Positions 34,152 to 43,435 of a DNA stretch of 64,000 nt are shown here, piece by piece. Positions within the stretch are counted from its first letter, which is position 1. Each line of letters begins with the position of its first letter. Where the stretch lies: assembly GCF_030124325.1 (NCBI RefSeq), contig NZ_JASKLR010000022.1:1-64000 (forward strand). The letters run 5' to 3'. The position numbers and the translations under genes were made by a program. The notes under the pieces are model-generated. The model saw only the letters and a list, made by a program, of their open reading frames with translations. It ran no database searches and had not been told where the DNA came from. Origin of the DNA: Sinorhizobium sp. 8-89 (GTDB taxonomy: Bacteria; Pseudomonadota; Alphaproteobacteria; Rhizobiales; Rhizobiaceae).

Positions 34152-35285
34152 ATGAGTGAACAGCTTCAGATGACCCGCAGGACGGTTCTCGCCGGCGCGG
34201 CTTTCGCAGGCGCCTTGACGCCACTCTTGCAGACAGCGACCGCGCAGGCGGCGCCCGCGGCCGCGGCAGCCACTCCGCCGGTCGACATCTCGACCTTGCC
34301 CCGCGTGAAGGTGGACCTCGTTAAGCCGCCTTTCGTCCATGCTCATGACCAGGTGGCCAAGACGGGTCCCCGCATAGTCGAATTCACGATGACCATTCAG
34401 GAAAAGAAACTTGTGATCGACGGCGACGGAACGGAAATCAACGCGATGACCTTCGATGGCTCGGTGCCGGGGCCGCTGATGGTTGTGCACGAGGGCGACT
34501 ATGTCGAACTCACGCTGATCAACCCGGACACCAATACGCTGTTGCACAATATCGACTTTCACTCGGCGACCGGTGCGCTCGGCGGCGGCGGCCTGACGAA
34601 AGTCAATCCCGGCGAAGAAGCGGTTCTGCGCTTCAAGGCAACCAAGCCGGGTGCATTCGTCTACCATTGTGCGCCGGAAGGCATGGTGCCTTGGCATGTC
34701 ACCTCGGGCATGAACGGCGCAATCATGGTGCTGCCGCGCGACGGCCTCAAGGACGAAAAGGGCCAACCGCTCACCTATGACCGCGTCTACTATGTCGGCG
34801 AGCAGGATTTCTACGTACCGCGCGACGAGGCCGGCAACTACAAGAAGTATGAAACCCCCGGCGACGCCTATGAGGACACGGTCAAGGCCATGCGCACGCT
34901 GACCCCGACGCACGTCGTCTTCAACGGCGCCGTGGGCGCGCTCACCGGCGACAACGCGCTGACCGCCGCCGTCGGCGAACGGGTGCTGATCATCCATTCG
35001 CAGGCGAACCGCGATACGCGGCCGCATCTGATCGGCGGACATGGTGACTATGTCTGGGCAACCGGCAAGTTCCGCAATCCGCCGGAGCTCGATCAGGAGA
35101 CATGGCTCATCCCCGGTGGCACGGCCGGCGCGGCCTTCTACACATTCCGGCAGCCCGGCATCTATGCCTATGTCAACCACAATCTGATCGAAGCGTTCGA
35201 ACTCGGCGCGGCCGGCCATTTCAAGGTCACCGGGGAATGGGACGACGATCTGATGACGTCGGTGGTCAAGCCGGCATCGATGTAA
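34152..35285 (+). CDS. nirK: NirK, copper-containing nitrite reductase
   Basis: A 377-residue periplasmic enzyme with a twin-arginine signal ([16 protein letters not shown]). ATG 34152 is preferred over 34149 for spacing to GGAG at 34141. Type 1 copper ligands are in HNIDFHSA (His), [17 protein letters not shown] (Cys, His, Met); type 2 histidines include those in DFHSA, YHCAPE and [16 protein letters not shown]. It reduces nitrite to NO with electrons from pseudoazurin. nirV follows on the same strand. Confidence 0.97.
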   Translation: MSEQLQMTRRTVLAGAAFAGALTPLLQTATAQAAPAAAAATPPVDISTLPRVKVDLVKPPFVHAHDQVAKTGPRIVEFTMTIQEKKLVIDGDGTEINAMTFDGSVPGPLMVVHEGDYVELTLINPDTNTLLHNIDFHSATGALGGGGLTKVNPGEEAVLRFKATKPGAFVYHCAPEGMVPWHVTSGMNGAIMVLPRDGLKDEKGQPLTYDRVYYVGEQDFYVPRDEAGNYKKYETPGDAYEDTVKAMRTLTPTHVVFNGAVGALTGDNALTAAVGERVLIIHSQANRDTRPHLIGGHGDYVWATGKFRNPPELDQETWLIPGGTAGAAFYTFRQPGIYAYVNHNLIEAFELGAAGHFKVTGEWDDDLMTSVVKPASM

Positions 35286-35307
35286 GCTGATACTTACGAA
35301 ATGTCGC

Positions 35308-35332
35308 CGCGGGGGCATTAAACCTCCCCGCG
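35308..35332 (+). other. Hairpin between nirK and nirV
   Basis: CGCGGGG (35308-35314) and CCCCGCG (35326-35332) form a perfect 7-bp stem with an 11-base loop. There is no T-run, so it may be a processing or attenuation structure that lets nirK be expressed above nirV. Confidence 0.45.
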
Positions 35333-35368
35333 TCGGCCGCGACAAATGTCCCATCCGGAAACCAGGCC

Positions 35369-36283
35369 ATGAGCAAGAAGAACCGGAAAACTTCGCCGTC
35401 GATCCTGTCGCTGACCGTGCCGGCGGCCCTGCTCGTCGCGCTCGGCGTGACACTGTCGGCGAAACTCGGCCTGTTCGATCCGGTGGGGCCGGTCTCCGGC
35501 CTTGAGGTCAAAGGGCCGGAGACCGTCGTCATCGGGCCGAGACAGATGCGCTATCGCGCTGAAGGGCACTTCCTGAAACGGGGTTTGGCCGTCGACGCGC
35601 CTCTGGTTGATGCCGCGCTCAGGGCGCCGTTCGCGATCACCAAGTACCAGGTGAGCCGCGGTGAATATCGCCGTTGTGTCGAGGATGGCGCCTGCGAGGC
35701 GCCGGAGGCCGGGGACGGCGGCGAGGACGTGCCGGTCACGGGCGTCAACTACAGCGACGCAGAGAACTACGCCAAGTGGCTTACGGCGCAGACAGGAGAG
35801 GTCTGGCGGCTTCCGACCGACGAGCAATGGGCCTTCGCCGCCGGCAGCAAATTTCCCGACGATGCGCTGGGGATCGACGCCGAAAGCGACAACCCGGCGC
35901 TGCGCTGGCTCGCCGACTACGAGCGTGAGGCAAGCCGCCAGAAATCGCCGGATCCGCGGCCTCAGCCGCGCGGTACATTTGGCGAGAACGAATATGGCGT
36001 GGCGGATGTCGGTGGTAATGTCTGGGAATGGACCAGGACGTGCCATCGCCGGGTGACGATCGGCGATCGCGGCGAGGTGCTGAAGGAGCAGCCAGCCTGC
36101 GGCATCTATGTGGTCGACGGCAAGCACCGCGCCTCCATGAGTTTCTTCATACGCGAGCCGAAGAGCGGCGGCTGTGCCGTCGGCGTTCCGCCGGACAATC
36201 TCGGCTTCCGCCTGGTGCGCGACGATCGCTGGTACGCCCGTTTGCTCTATGCCTTCGAACGGCGTCGCGAGGGTGCGGTATGA
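35369..36283 (+). CDS. nirV: NirV, formylglycine-generating-enzyme-like protein
   Basis: A 304-residue protein with an N-terminal membrane anchor or signal (about 12-32) and an FGE-sulfatase (SUMF1-like) domain: GVNYSDAENYAKWL, WRLPTDEQWAFAAG, and DVGGNVWEWT. NirV proteins accompany nirK in rhizobia and other denitrifiers; the exact role, perhaps in maturation of NirK, is not settled. The start is 83 bp after nirK, and the stop overlaps the possible ATG of the Crp/FNR regulator. Confidence 0.93.
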   Translation: MSKKNRKTSPSILSLTVPAALLVALGVTLSAKLGLFDPVGPVSGLEVKGPETVVIGPRQMRYRAEGHFLKRGLAVDAPLVDAALRAPFAITKYQVSRGEYRRCVEDGACEAPEAGDGGEDVPVTGVNYSDAENYAKWLTAQTGEVWRLPTDEQWAFAAGSKFPDDALGIDAESDNPALRWLADYEREASRQKSPDPRPQPRGTFGENEYGVADVGGNVWEWTRTCHRRVTIGDRGEVLKEQPACGIYVVDGKHRASMSFFIREPKSGGCAVGVPPDNLGFRLVRDDRWYARLLYAFERRREGAV

Positions 36284-37116
36284 CAGCGCACATGCCGTCC
36301 GGGCCGGCCGTCGGGGCCTGCGCGGACGACAAGGACGCGGGTCGGTCCTTTCTTGCTCCGGTGCTGTATGGTATAGCAGCCGCGATATCGGAACGGCAGA
36401 AGACAAGGAACGACGTGGCCGCGCTCGACCGAACACTCGTAAAATCACTCCCATTGTTTCAGAAGATGAGCGACCAGGAGCTCGATCAGCTGCTGGCGCA
36501 CGCGACCGTCCGGCGTGTCCCGCAAAACGAGGCGGTGTTCGAGCAGGGAGGTATGGCGGATTTCTTTTACCTGTTGCTGCATGGACGCCTGAAGGTGACC
36601 CAGGTCACGCGGGACGGGCAGCAGATCATCGTTCGCGTCGTCAATCCCGGCGACCTCTTCGGCTTTGCCCGCGCCCTTCAGCGCAATGACTATCCCGGCA
36701 CCGCAACGTCGGCAACGGAGAGCCTTGTGCTCGCCTGGCCGACGGAACTCTGGAGCGTTTTCGTCGAGATGAACCCACATCTCGCCGTCAACGCCATGCA
36801 CACGATTGGTCAGCGGCTGGACGAGGCGCATACGCGAATCCGCGAAATGTCGACCGAGGAAGTCGAACGGCGCGTTGCGCATGCGGTGCTGCGACTTGCC
36901 GAAAAGGCCGGCCGCCGGGAGGAGAGCGGCGTCCGCATCGACTTCCCGATCTCCCGTCAGGACATCGCCGAAATGACCGGCACGACGCTGCACACGGTCT
37001 CGCGAATTCTCAGCGCCTGGGAGGGGCGGGGCCTTGTCCAGGGCGGCAGGCAGAAGCTCGTCCTGTGCGACATTCCCGGCCTCAAGCGCCTGGCCGAGCA
37101 GGCTGAAGAGCGGTAG
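36280..37116 (+). CDS. nnrR: Crp/FNR-family regulator, NnrR-like
   Basis: A cyclic-nucleotide-binding-fold regulator with a C-terminal helix-turn-helix (SRQDIAEMTGTTLHTVSRILSAWEGRGLV). It lacks the N-terminal cysteine cluster of oxygen-sensing FNR, which fits the NO-responsive NnrR/DNR class. ATG 36280 (overlapping the nirV stop, with GAGGG upstream) gives 278 residues. GTG 36415, preceded by AAGGA, gives about 233 residues, the usual family length, so the real start may be there. It is the likely activator for the TTG-N8-CAA boxes of the nir, nor, nnr and hemN units. Confidence 0.85.
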   Translation: MTAHMPSGPAVGACADDKDAGRSFLAPVLYGIAAAISERQKTRNDVAALDRTLVKSLPLFQKMSDQELDQLLAHATVRRVPQNEAVFEQGGMADFFYLLLHGRLKVTQVTRDGQQIIVRVVNPGDLFGFARALQRNDYPGTATSATESLVLAWPTELWSVFVEMNPHLAVNAMHTIGQRLDEAHTRIREMSTEEVERRVAHAVLRLAEKAGRREESGVRIDFPISRQDIAEMTGTTLHTVSRILSAWEGRGLVQGGRQKLVLCDIPGLKRLAEQAEER

Positions 37117-37188
37117 CTATCTCGTCCTCGCGCCGGATCGCATCCGGGCCGTTCCTCATTCAGGCAGCTGGCGATCGCCGGCCCCATC

Positions 37189-37998
37189 TCAGTTCGACGG
37201 CTTGCGTGCCCGGATCGCGTAGCGGTGCTGGCTTTTGCGCGCGAGCGCCTTGAAGACATTCCAGTTCTTCGCCTGCGTCCGGTGGATTTCGCCGAGATCG
37301 GTATTGATCTCGACATCGACGAATCCGGTCATGCGCAGGAGTTCGGCCACGTCCTCGGCACGCGCGCCGCGTGAGAAGTGGACGCGGGAGAGAATGCTCC
37401 TGTGGGTCTCCATCATTTCGCGCGATCCGGACGGCGTGTCGGCCTTGAGAAGCCCGGCGCGCTGACCCCAGCCGCTGAGCTTCGAGAAGAGCCACTCCAG
37501 CGCGCTCGTATTGACGAAGTCGCCGTCGACGATCAGCAGCCTGCCGCCCGGTTTCAGCACCCGCAGCCATTCCGCAAAGGCGGTGGCCGGGTCGACCAAC
37601 GTCCAGACCAGATGCCGGTTGACGACCGCGTCGTAGTGATCGTCCGGCTCCATCGTGTTTTCGGCATCACCCATGCGGAATGAAATCTTGCGCCGGCGCT
37701 CGCGCGCCTTGTTGCGCGCCCGCTCGAGCATGGGCTCGGCCCAGTCGAGGCCGGTCACCCGGAAGCCGAGATCGTCGAGCAGGTGCGAGACGACGCCGGT
37801 GCCGCTCGCGAGATCCAGGGCCGCGCGGCCTTCGCCTTCGCCGAGATGGCGCCGGATCAGTCGGTGCCACGCTGCGCGCTCCTCCTCGGAGAAAATCTCA
37901 TGCCCGGGGGAAAGATCGAAGGTTGCCGCGCGCTCCGACCAGTAGATCTTGATCTCGTCGCGAAGATTGTAGTTCCGCTGCTCTGCCACGTCGCTCAT
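37189..37998 (-). CDS. Class I SAM-dependent methyltransferase
   Basis: A 269-residue cytoplasmic protein with the SAM-binding motif ALDLASGTGVVSHLL near residue 60, GDAENTMEPDDHYDAVVNRHL (motif II region) and LKPGGRLLIVDG. The substrate is unknown. It is transcribed away from the iron-type ABC importer across a 196-bp region that has a palindromic repeat and an Irr-like motif, so co-regulation with iron supply is possible. Confidence 0.85.
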   Translation of the reverse strand: MSDVAEQRNYNLRDEIKIYWSERAATFDLSPGHEIFSEEERAAWHRLIRRHLGEGEGRAALDLASGTGVVSHLLDDLGFRVTGLDWAEPMLERARNKARERRRKISFRMGDAENTMEPDDHYDAVVNRHLVWTLVDPATAFAEWLRVLKPGGRLLIVDGDFVNTSALEWLFSKLSGWGQRAGLLKADTPSGSREMMETHRSILSRVHFSRGARAEDVAELLRMTGFVDVEINTDLGEIHRTQAKNWNVFKALARKSQHRYAIRARKPSN

Positions 37999-38010
37999 AT
38001 CGACCTCATC

Positions 38011-38106
38011 CGCTAAAGCGCGTCACAAGCATGCGACGCGCTTTATCTACCTATTCTTGTGCATGTCGTTGCCCCTAAACCGCTGCACACTTCGGGCGAC
38101 ATGCAT
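38011..38106. repeat. Rhizobial intergenic mosaic repeat
   Basis: Two palindromes in tandem: AAAGCGCGTC (38015-38024) with GACGCGCTTT (38035-38044), and TGCATGTCG (38060-38068) with CGACATGCA (38097-38105) around CTAAACCGCTGCACACTT. The second unit is a type very common between rhizobial genes. Confidence 0.75.
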
Positions 38107-38110
38107 CGTG

Positions 38111-38127
38111 TTTGGAAGCGTTCTAAA
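38111..38127. promoter_or_regulatory. Irr-like iron-control (ICE) motif upstream of ABC importer
   Basis: TTTGGAAGCGTTCTAAA differs at one base from the published ICE motif TTTAGAA-N3-TTCTAAA bound by the heme-responsive regulator Irr in rhizobia. It lies 67 bp before the first binding-protein gene. Confidence 0.5.
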
Positions 38128-38194
38128 AGATATATGTTGACTGATAAAGTCATGAAATATTAGATCGCCCCAATTTTTAGCGGAGCGAAGAACA

Positions 38195-39328
38195 ATGAGG
38201 CTTTTCAACAGGGTGGCCACCGCCGCCATGGGTTTCTGCGTGCTTTTTTCAGCACCGGCCTGGGCTGAAACGGTCACGGTCAAAGACGTCACGGGCCGTG
38301 AGGTCGAGGTCGAGGCGCCGGTCGAGCACGTGATTCTCGGCGAAGGGCGCCAGATCTATTTCCTCGCCGCGCTCGACCGCGAAGAGCCTTTCAAACGCGT
38401 CGTCGGCTGGCGCGACGACCTGGCCAAGGCCGACCCCGAAAGCTATGCCGCCTATCTCGCCAAATATTCCGACATTGCCAAGCTACCGGCTTTCGGCGGC
38501 ATGAAGGACGGAACCTTCGACATCGAGCAGGCCGTGGCGCTGAAGCCGGATGTCATCCTGATGAATGTCGACGCCAAGACGGCGACGGAGGAAGCCGGCT
38601 ACATCGAAAAGCTCGGCAAGGTCGGCATTCCGCTCGTCTATGTCGATTTCCGTGAGAAGCCGATGGAGAACACCGAACCGAGCATGCGCATCATGGGCAA
38701 GCTACTCGGCAAAGAGGACAAGGCCGAGGAGTTCATCAAGTTTCGCGCCGACAATATCGCTAAGGTGACCGGCGTGCTCGCCAACGCCGACGCGAAGAAG
38801 CCGCTAGTCTTCGTCGAACGCGCCGGCGGCTATTCCGACGATTGCTGCATGTCCTTCGGCAATGAGAATTTCGGCAAGATGGTCGAACTCGCCGGCGGCG
38901 TGAACATGGCGAAAGACATTATCCCGGGCACGTTCGGCACGGTCAATCCGGAGCAGATCATCGCCGCAAACCCGGACCAGATCATCATCACCGGTGGTAA
39001 CTGGCAGGGTTATGTTCCCGGCGGTGACTGGGTCGGCGTCGGCTATGGCGCCGACGAGTCGGAAGCGCGCCGCAAGCTCGACAACCTGACCAAGCGTGCC
39101 GCCTTTACCGGCGTCAAGGCGGTCAAGGATGGCAACGTCCACGCCATCTGGCACCAGTTCTACAACAATCCCTATCAGTTCGTCGCCGTCCAGCAGATCG
39201 CCAAATGGCTGCATCCGGACCTCTTCAAGGATCTCGATCCAGAGGCGACGTTCAAGGAACTGCACGAGCGCTTCCTGCCTCTTCCCTACAAGGGTGGCTA
39301 CTTCGTCTCGCTGAATGTCGGTCAATAA
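38195..39328 (+). CDS. Periplasmic binding protein of iron/heme-type ABC importer (copy 1)
   Basis: A 377-residue protein with a Sec signal peptide ending WAE and the class III binding-protein fold of iron-siderophore, heme and vitamin B12 importers: TVKDVTGREVEVEAPVEHVI at the start, then LKPDVILMN and NPDQIIITGGN. It would deliver an iron compound to the FecCD-type permease encoded downstream. It is paralogous to the next gene; both share WRDDL and the late VHAIWHQFYNNPYQF / VHAVWHQFYGAPYEF stretch. The ligand cannot be read from sequence. Confidence 0.85.
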   Translation: MRLFNRVATAAMGFCVLFSAPAWAETVTVKDVTGREVEVEAPVEHVILGEGRQIYFLAALDREEPFKRVVGWRDDLAKADPESYAAYLAKYSDIAKLPAFGGMKDGTFDIEQAVALKPDVILMNVDAKTATEEAGYIEKLGKVGIPLVYVDFREKPMENTEPSMRIMGKLLGKEDKAEEFIKFRADNIAKVTGVLANADAKKPLVFVERAGGYSDDCCMSFGNENFGKMVELAGGVNMAKDIIPGTFGTVNPEQIIAANPDQIIITGGNWQGYVPGGDWVGVGYGADESEARRKLDNLTKRAAFTGVKAVKDGNVHAIWHQFYNNPYQFVAVQQIAKWLHPDLFKDLDPEATFKELHERFLPLPYKGGYFVSLNVGQ

Positions 39329-39392
39329 CGGTTCAGGCGCCGGAGGGAAGGGAGACTCCCCGGCGCCGCCATCAAGAGGTTTGCATTTGCAG

Positions 39393-40532
39393 ATGTCACT
39401 GTTCAAGAGACTTTTCCCGGCGCTGATCGCCGTGGCGGCGTTCATCGCTGTACCGGCCATGGCCGCGGAAATCACCGATGTCACCGGTCGCCGGGTCGAG
39501 CTCGATCTCCCGGCCAAGCGGGTGCTGCTTGGCGAGGCGCGGCAGATTCATGTGGCGGCGGCATTGAAGGGCGAGCACGTCTTCGACACGATCGTCGGCT
39601 GGCGCGATGACCTGATCAAGAAGGACCCGGATTCCTATACGGCCTATCGCGAGCGTTTTCCGGCGATCGAAGACCTGCCGCTGTTCGGCTACATACCGAG
39701 CGGCGATTTCAGCCTCGAAGCGGCGATCGCACTGAAGCCGGATGTTTTGACGCTGAATCTCGAAGCGCAGCAGGCGGTCGAGGAATCCGGCTTCATCGAA
39801 AAGGCGGCCGCCGCCGGTATCGTCGTCGTCTTTCTCGACTTCCGCGTCGATCCGGCGAAGAACAGCGTGAAATCCGTCGAAATCCTCGGCGAACTTTTTG
39901 GGGCAGAGGCGCGGGCCAAGGAGTTCATCGCCTGGCGTCAGGCCCAGATCGCGCTGGTGACCGATCGTCTGGCGGCCGCCGGCGCGATTGGGCGCCCGAA
40001 GGTCTTCATCGAGCGCTCGCCCGGCATCACCGGCGAAACCGCCTGCTGCAGGACGTTTGGACCTGCCAATTTCGGCGAGATGGTGGAAAAGGCGGGCGGC
40101 CACAATATCGGCTCGGATGTTGCCACAACAACCTTCGTTGATCTCAATCCCGAACAACTCGTCGTCGCCAATCCGGACCATGTGATCGTCACCGGCAGCA
40201 ACTGGGCGGCCGAGTCCGATCTCAACCAGTTCGTGAATGTCGGCCGCGGTGCCGATCCTGCGGCGGCCCGGGAAAGGCTGGCGGCGCTGATGCAGCGCCC
40301 GGGTTTCACCACCCTCAAGGCGGTGAAAGAGGGCAGGGTGCATGCCGTCTGGCACCAGTTCTACGGCGCGCCCTACGAGTTCGTGCCGATCCAGCAATTT
40401 GCAAAGTGGTTCCATCCGGAGCTTTTTGCCGACATCGATCCGGATCGGACGTTCCGCGAATTCCACGAGAAATTCCTGCCGGTCGCCTATCGTCCGGGCT
40501 ATTTCGTCTCGCTTCCGCAAGGAGGTGAATGA
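39393..40532 (+). CDS. Periplasmic binding protein of iron/heme-type ABC importer (copy 2)
   Basis: A 379-residue paralogue of the preceding gene, with signal peptide MSLFKRLFPALIAVAAFIA ending AMAAE, then the domain start EITDVTGRRVELDLPAKRVLL. A cysteine pair ETACCRTFG matches DDCCMSFG in copy 1. ATG 39393 is chosen from the signal peptide; TTG codons just upstream are nearer AAGAGG. The stop overlaps the permease start region, so binding proteins and permease form one operon. Confidence 0.85.
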   Translation: MSLFKRLFPALIAVAAFIAVPAMAAEITDVTGRRVELDLPAKRVLLGEARQIHVAAALKGEHVFDTIVGWRDDLIKKDPDSYTAYRERFPAIEDLPLFGYIPSGDFSLEAAIALKPDVLTLNLEAQQAVEESGFIEKAAAAGIVVVFLDFRVDPAKNSVKSVEILGELFGAEARAKEFIAWRQAQIALVTDRLAAAGAIGRPKVFIERSPGITGETACCRTFGPANFGEMVEKAGGHNIGSDVATTTFVDLNPEQLVVANPDHVIVTGSNWAAESDLNQFVNVGRGADPAAARERLAALMQRPGFTTLKAVKEGRVHAVWHQFYGAPYEFVPIQQFAKWFHPELFADIDPDRTFREFHEKFLPVAYRPGYFVSLPQGGE

Positions 40533-41599
40533 TGGTTGCGGCGGTGGGGGAATTCTCCGGTGTCGCGGGGCGCGGGCGTTACCGCGCCCTCGTGCTGCGC
40601 CGGTTGCTGCTGATCTCCTGTCTCGTCACGGCGCTCTTCGTGTCGGTCGCGGTCGACATGGCGCTCGGGCCGGCCAACTATCCGCTCACCGACGTGCTGG
40701 CGGCGCTGTTCTCGCCGGAGACGGTCGGCAACCAGCTTCGCGTGGTGATCTGGGACATCCGCATGCCGATCGCCCTGATGGCGGTCACCGTCGGCGCGTC
40801 GCTTTCGGTGGCCGGCGCGCAGATGCAGACGATCCTCGCCAACCCGCTGGCGAGCCCCTTCACGCTCGGCATTTCCGCCGCCGCCGGTTTCGGCGCGGCG
40901 CTTGGCCTCGTCGCAGGCGTGGCGATCTTTCCCGTCGCGGTTCACTACATGGTGCCGATCAACGCCTTCCTGATGGCGATGGTGGCGGCACTCTTCATCC
41001 ATTTCGCCTCGACCATGCGCGGGGTGACCGTGGAGACGATCGTGCTCATCGGCATCGCCCTCGTCTTCACCTTCAACGCGGCCCTGTCGCTGCTTGAATA
41101 TCTGGCTTCCGAGCAGGCGCTCGCCGCCGTCGTGTTCTGGACCATGGGGAGCCTCACCAAGGCAACCTGGCCGAAGGTCTGGATCACCGGCGCCGTGCTC
41201 GTCTTCGCCGTGCCGCTCTTTGCGCGCCACGCCTGGGCGCTGACGGCGCTGAGGCTCGGCGACGACAAGGCGGCAAGCTTCGGCATCAACGTGCGCCGCC
41301 TGCGGCTGGAGACGATGCTGACGGTCAGTTTGCTTGCGGCTATCCCGGTCTCCTTCGTCGGCACCATCGGCTTCGTCGGTCTCGTGGGGCCGCATATCGC
41401 CCGGATGCTCGTCGGCGAGGATCAGCGCTTCTTCCTGCCCGCTTCCGTTCTTTGCGGTGCGCTGCTGCTCTCGGTGACGTCCGTCGTCAGCAAGATGCTC
41501 ATTCCCGGCGCGGTACTGCCGATCGGCATCATCACGGCGCTCGTCGGTGTTCCCTTCTTCTTCGCGCTGATTTTCACCAACAGGAGACGGTCATGGTAG
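40532..41599 (+). CDS. FecCD-family iron-type ABC permease
   Basis: A 355-residue membrane protein with about nine or ten helices and the FecCD/BtuC signatures VGASLSVAGAQMQTILANPLASPFTLGIS (first part) and GFVGLVGPHIARMLVGEDQR. ATG 40532 has GGAGGT at ideal spacing; ATG 40529 is an alternative. It forms the transmembrane channel, probably as a homodimer, for the upstream binding proteins and the downstream ATPase. Confidence 0.92.
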   Translation: MVAAVGEFSGVAGRGRYRALVLRRLLLISCLVTALFVSVAVDMALGPANYPLTDVLAALFSPETVGNQLRVVIWDIRMPIALMAVTVGASLSVAGAQMQTILANPLASPFTLGISAAAGFGAALGLVAGVAIFPVAVHYMVPINAFLMAMVAALFIHFASTMRGVTVETIVLIGIALVFTFNAALSLLEYLASEQALAAVVFWTMGSLTKATWPKVWITGAVLVFAVPLFARHAWALTALRLGDDKAASFGINVRRLRLETMLTVSLLAAIPVSFVGTIGFVGLVGPHIARMLVGEDQRFFLPASVLCGALLLSVTSVVSKMLIPGAVLPIGIITALVGVPFFFALIFTNRRRSW

Positions 41600-42345
41600 C
41601 CCTGACGCTGGAGAAGGTTGGCGCGACATACGGCCGGCGCGTGGTGCTGTCCGACGTCAGTACGGGCATGTTGCGGGGTGGCGGCCTGACCGCCGTCATC
41701 GGTCCGAATGCCGCCGGAAAGTCGACGCTCTTCAAGCGCATCGCCGGGCTTGCAGCCGGCCCTGGCCTCGTCCAGCTCTCCGACACCGCCAAGGGGCCGG
41801 AAGCGATCTGTTACATGCCGCAGGATACCGGAGCGAATGCGGTGCTAACCGTCTACGAGTCGGTGCTGCTTTCGGCCAAGCAGGGCTCCGGCTGGAAGGT
41901 CAAGGATGAAGAGCTTGCGGAAATCGACCGGGTGCTCGCGGCGCTCCGGATCGACGACCTGGCGTTCCGCGGTCTAGGCGAGCTTTCCGGCGGCCAGCGC
42001 CAGCTCGTCTCGATCGCGCAGGCGCTGGTGCGCAAGCCGGAAGTCCTGTTGATGGACGAGCCGACGTCGGCGCTCGACCTCTTCCGCCAGATCGAGGTGC
42101 TCGGCTTCATGAAGCGGTTGTCGGCGCAATCCGGAATGGCAGTGCTGATCGCTTTGCACGACTTGAACCACGCGCTGCGCTATTGCGACGATACGATCGT
42201 GATCAGCCACGGATCGGTGGTCGCCAGCGGCCCGACCCCCGAGGTGATCACGACCGAAATGCTGAAATCCGTCTATCGCGTCGAAGCCCGCGTCGAGGCG
42301 TGTTCTCTGGGCCGCCCCGTCGTCATTGTCGACGATTCCATTTAG
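41593..42345 (+). CDS. FepC/BtuD-type ABC transporter ATPase
   Basis: A 250-residue ATPase with Walker A GPNAAGKST, the signature LSGGQRQLVSIA and Walker B VLLMDEPTSALD. It overlaps the permease stop by 7 bp and completes the importer. Family members energise uptake of siderophore iron, heme or cobalamin. Confidence 0.92.
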   Translation: MVALTLEKVGATYGRRVVLSDVSTGMLRGGGLTAVIGPNAAGKSTLFKRIAGLAAGPGLVQLSDTAKGPEAICYMPQDTGANAVLTVYESVLLSAKQGSGWKVKDEELAEIDRVLAALRIDDLAFRGLGELSGGQRQLVSIAQALVRKPEVLLMDEPTSALDLFRQIEVLGFMKRLSAQSGMAVLIALHDLNHALRYCDDTIVISHGSVVASGPTPEVITTEMLKSVYRVEARVEACSLGRPVVIVDDSI

Positions 42346-42523
42346 GCCACCTGCTCGCCGGGTGGCCGCTGACGCGAGCTGCCCGAACGACTTGGCCACT
42401 ACCGCGCAGTGTAGCGGCGCTATTGTGTCTGGATCGAGATGGGGCGCGCTTGCCGCGATGCTCGCGACGCTGGCCCGTGAGGCCGACCCGCGAGACGCAA
42501 GCGCTTACCTTGCGCCAGCACAT

Positions 42524-43435
42524 TCAAGACTTAAAGCAGTTCTCGCGATGCCATTTGAGGAAATGCCGGTGCGGTTTTTCGAAAGCCCGGTGCGGCACGA
42601 TTGCTCGTCCCGTATTGTTGATAAGCGCTCCAATGCTTTCCGGATCGTTCACCTGCCGCGAAACAAGGATGTCCAGGTCGTCTGATAGGCTGATCAATCC
42701 CCGATCGAACATCCAATGCGCCGTTCCAGAAAGCGCGATGCCATTGCTGAGGATATCTGGACCATTGGCCTCAACCGGCCGAATGTGCGCCGCGTCCACT
42801 TCGGCACGGCCGCCACCGATAATGAGCTTCAATCCAGTAACCGCGCAACGCTTATCGTAGGCTTGCAACACGAGTCGGCGGAAAAGTCGGTTCCGGACAA
42901 TGCGAGACGAGAGCTGAGTGACGCGATCACGCTCCTGTTCGAAGATAAAGGGCGACTGCCCTCCGTCGCCAAAACCGCGTACCAGAGAAATGACCTCTGG
43001 CTCGCCTACTCGTGGCAGCTCAGACTCAATCTCATCGACCCCTAACGACACGATGCGGTTGAAGTCAGCCGGAGAGATTGGTCTTACGGCAGACTGTGCC
43101 CGTCCGGAAATGCGGCCTTCATCGTTCAGGACCCCGCGTTCAATAACCCCATCCGCATTGCTGAACGGAACCGGATTGATGAAGTCGAGATACGTCCCCG
43201 GCTCAATCAATGCGATGTACATGCCTGGTGCTTTTGGGTCTGGAATGACTTGGCTGACCTTGGCGATCGCAAAATACCCGCGTGTCTCGGCGACCTTTCT
43301 CGGCTCGTAGTAGATGATCCAATCACCGATGCAGGCCTGGACACGGCCCAAGTACTGACTCGGGAACTGATATCGTTCAGCCGGGCTGTCGTCGTAGATC
43401 GAGTCTGAGCGGTGAATGAAAACCCCGAATCCCAT
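42524..43435 (-). CDS. HNH endonuclease domain protein
   Basis: A 303-residue protein. The C-terminal third holds an HNH nuclease pattern: RRLVLQAYDKRCAVTGLK, VDAAHIRP, and NGIALSGTAHWMFDRGLI. The N-terminal part (IGDWIIYYEPRKVAETRGYFAIAKV) resembles a small PUA/EVE-like or restriction-associated domain. Such proteins are often modification-dependent or stand-alone restriction nucleases. ATG 43435 is chosen as the start of the conserved N-terminus. No methyltransferase partner lies next to it. Base composition is less GC-rich than neighbours, suggesting transfer. Confidence 0.8.
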   Translation of the reverse strand: MGFGVFIHRSDSIYDDSPAERYQFPSQYLGRVQACIGDWIIYYEPRKVAETRGYFAIAKVSQVIPDPKAPGMYIALIEPGTYLDFINPVPFSNADGVIERGVLNDEGRISGRAQSAVRPISPADFNRIVSLGVDEIESELPRVGEPEVISLVRGFGDGGQSPFIFEQERDRVTQLSSRIVRNRLFRRLVLQAYDKRCAVTGLKLIIGGGRAEVDAAHIRPVEANGPDILSNGIALSGTAHWMFDRGLISLSDDLDILVSRQVNDPESIGALINNTGRAIVPHRAFEKPHRHFLKWHRENCFKS

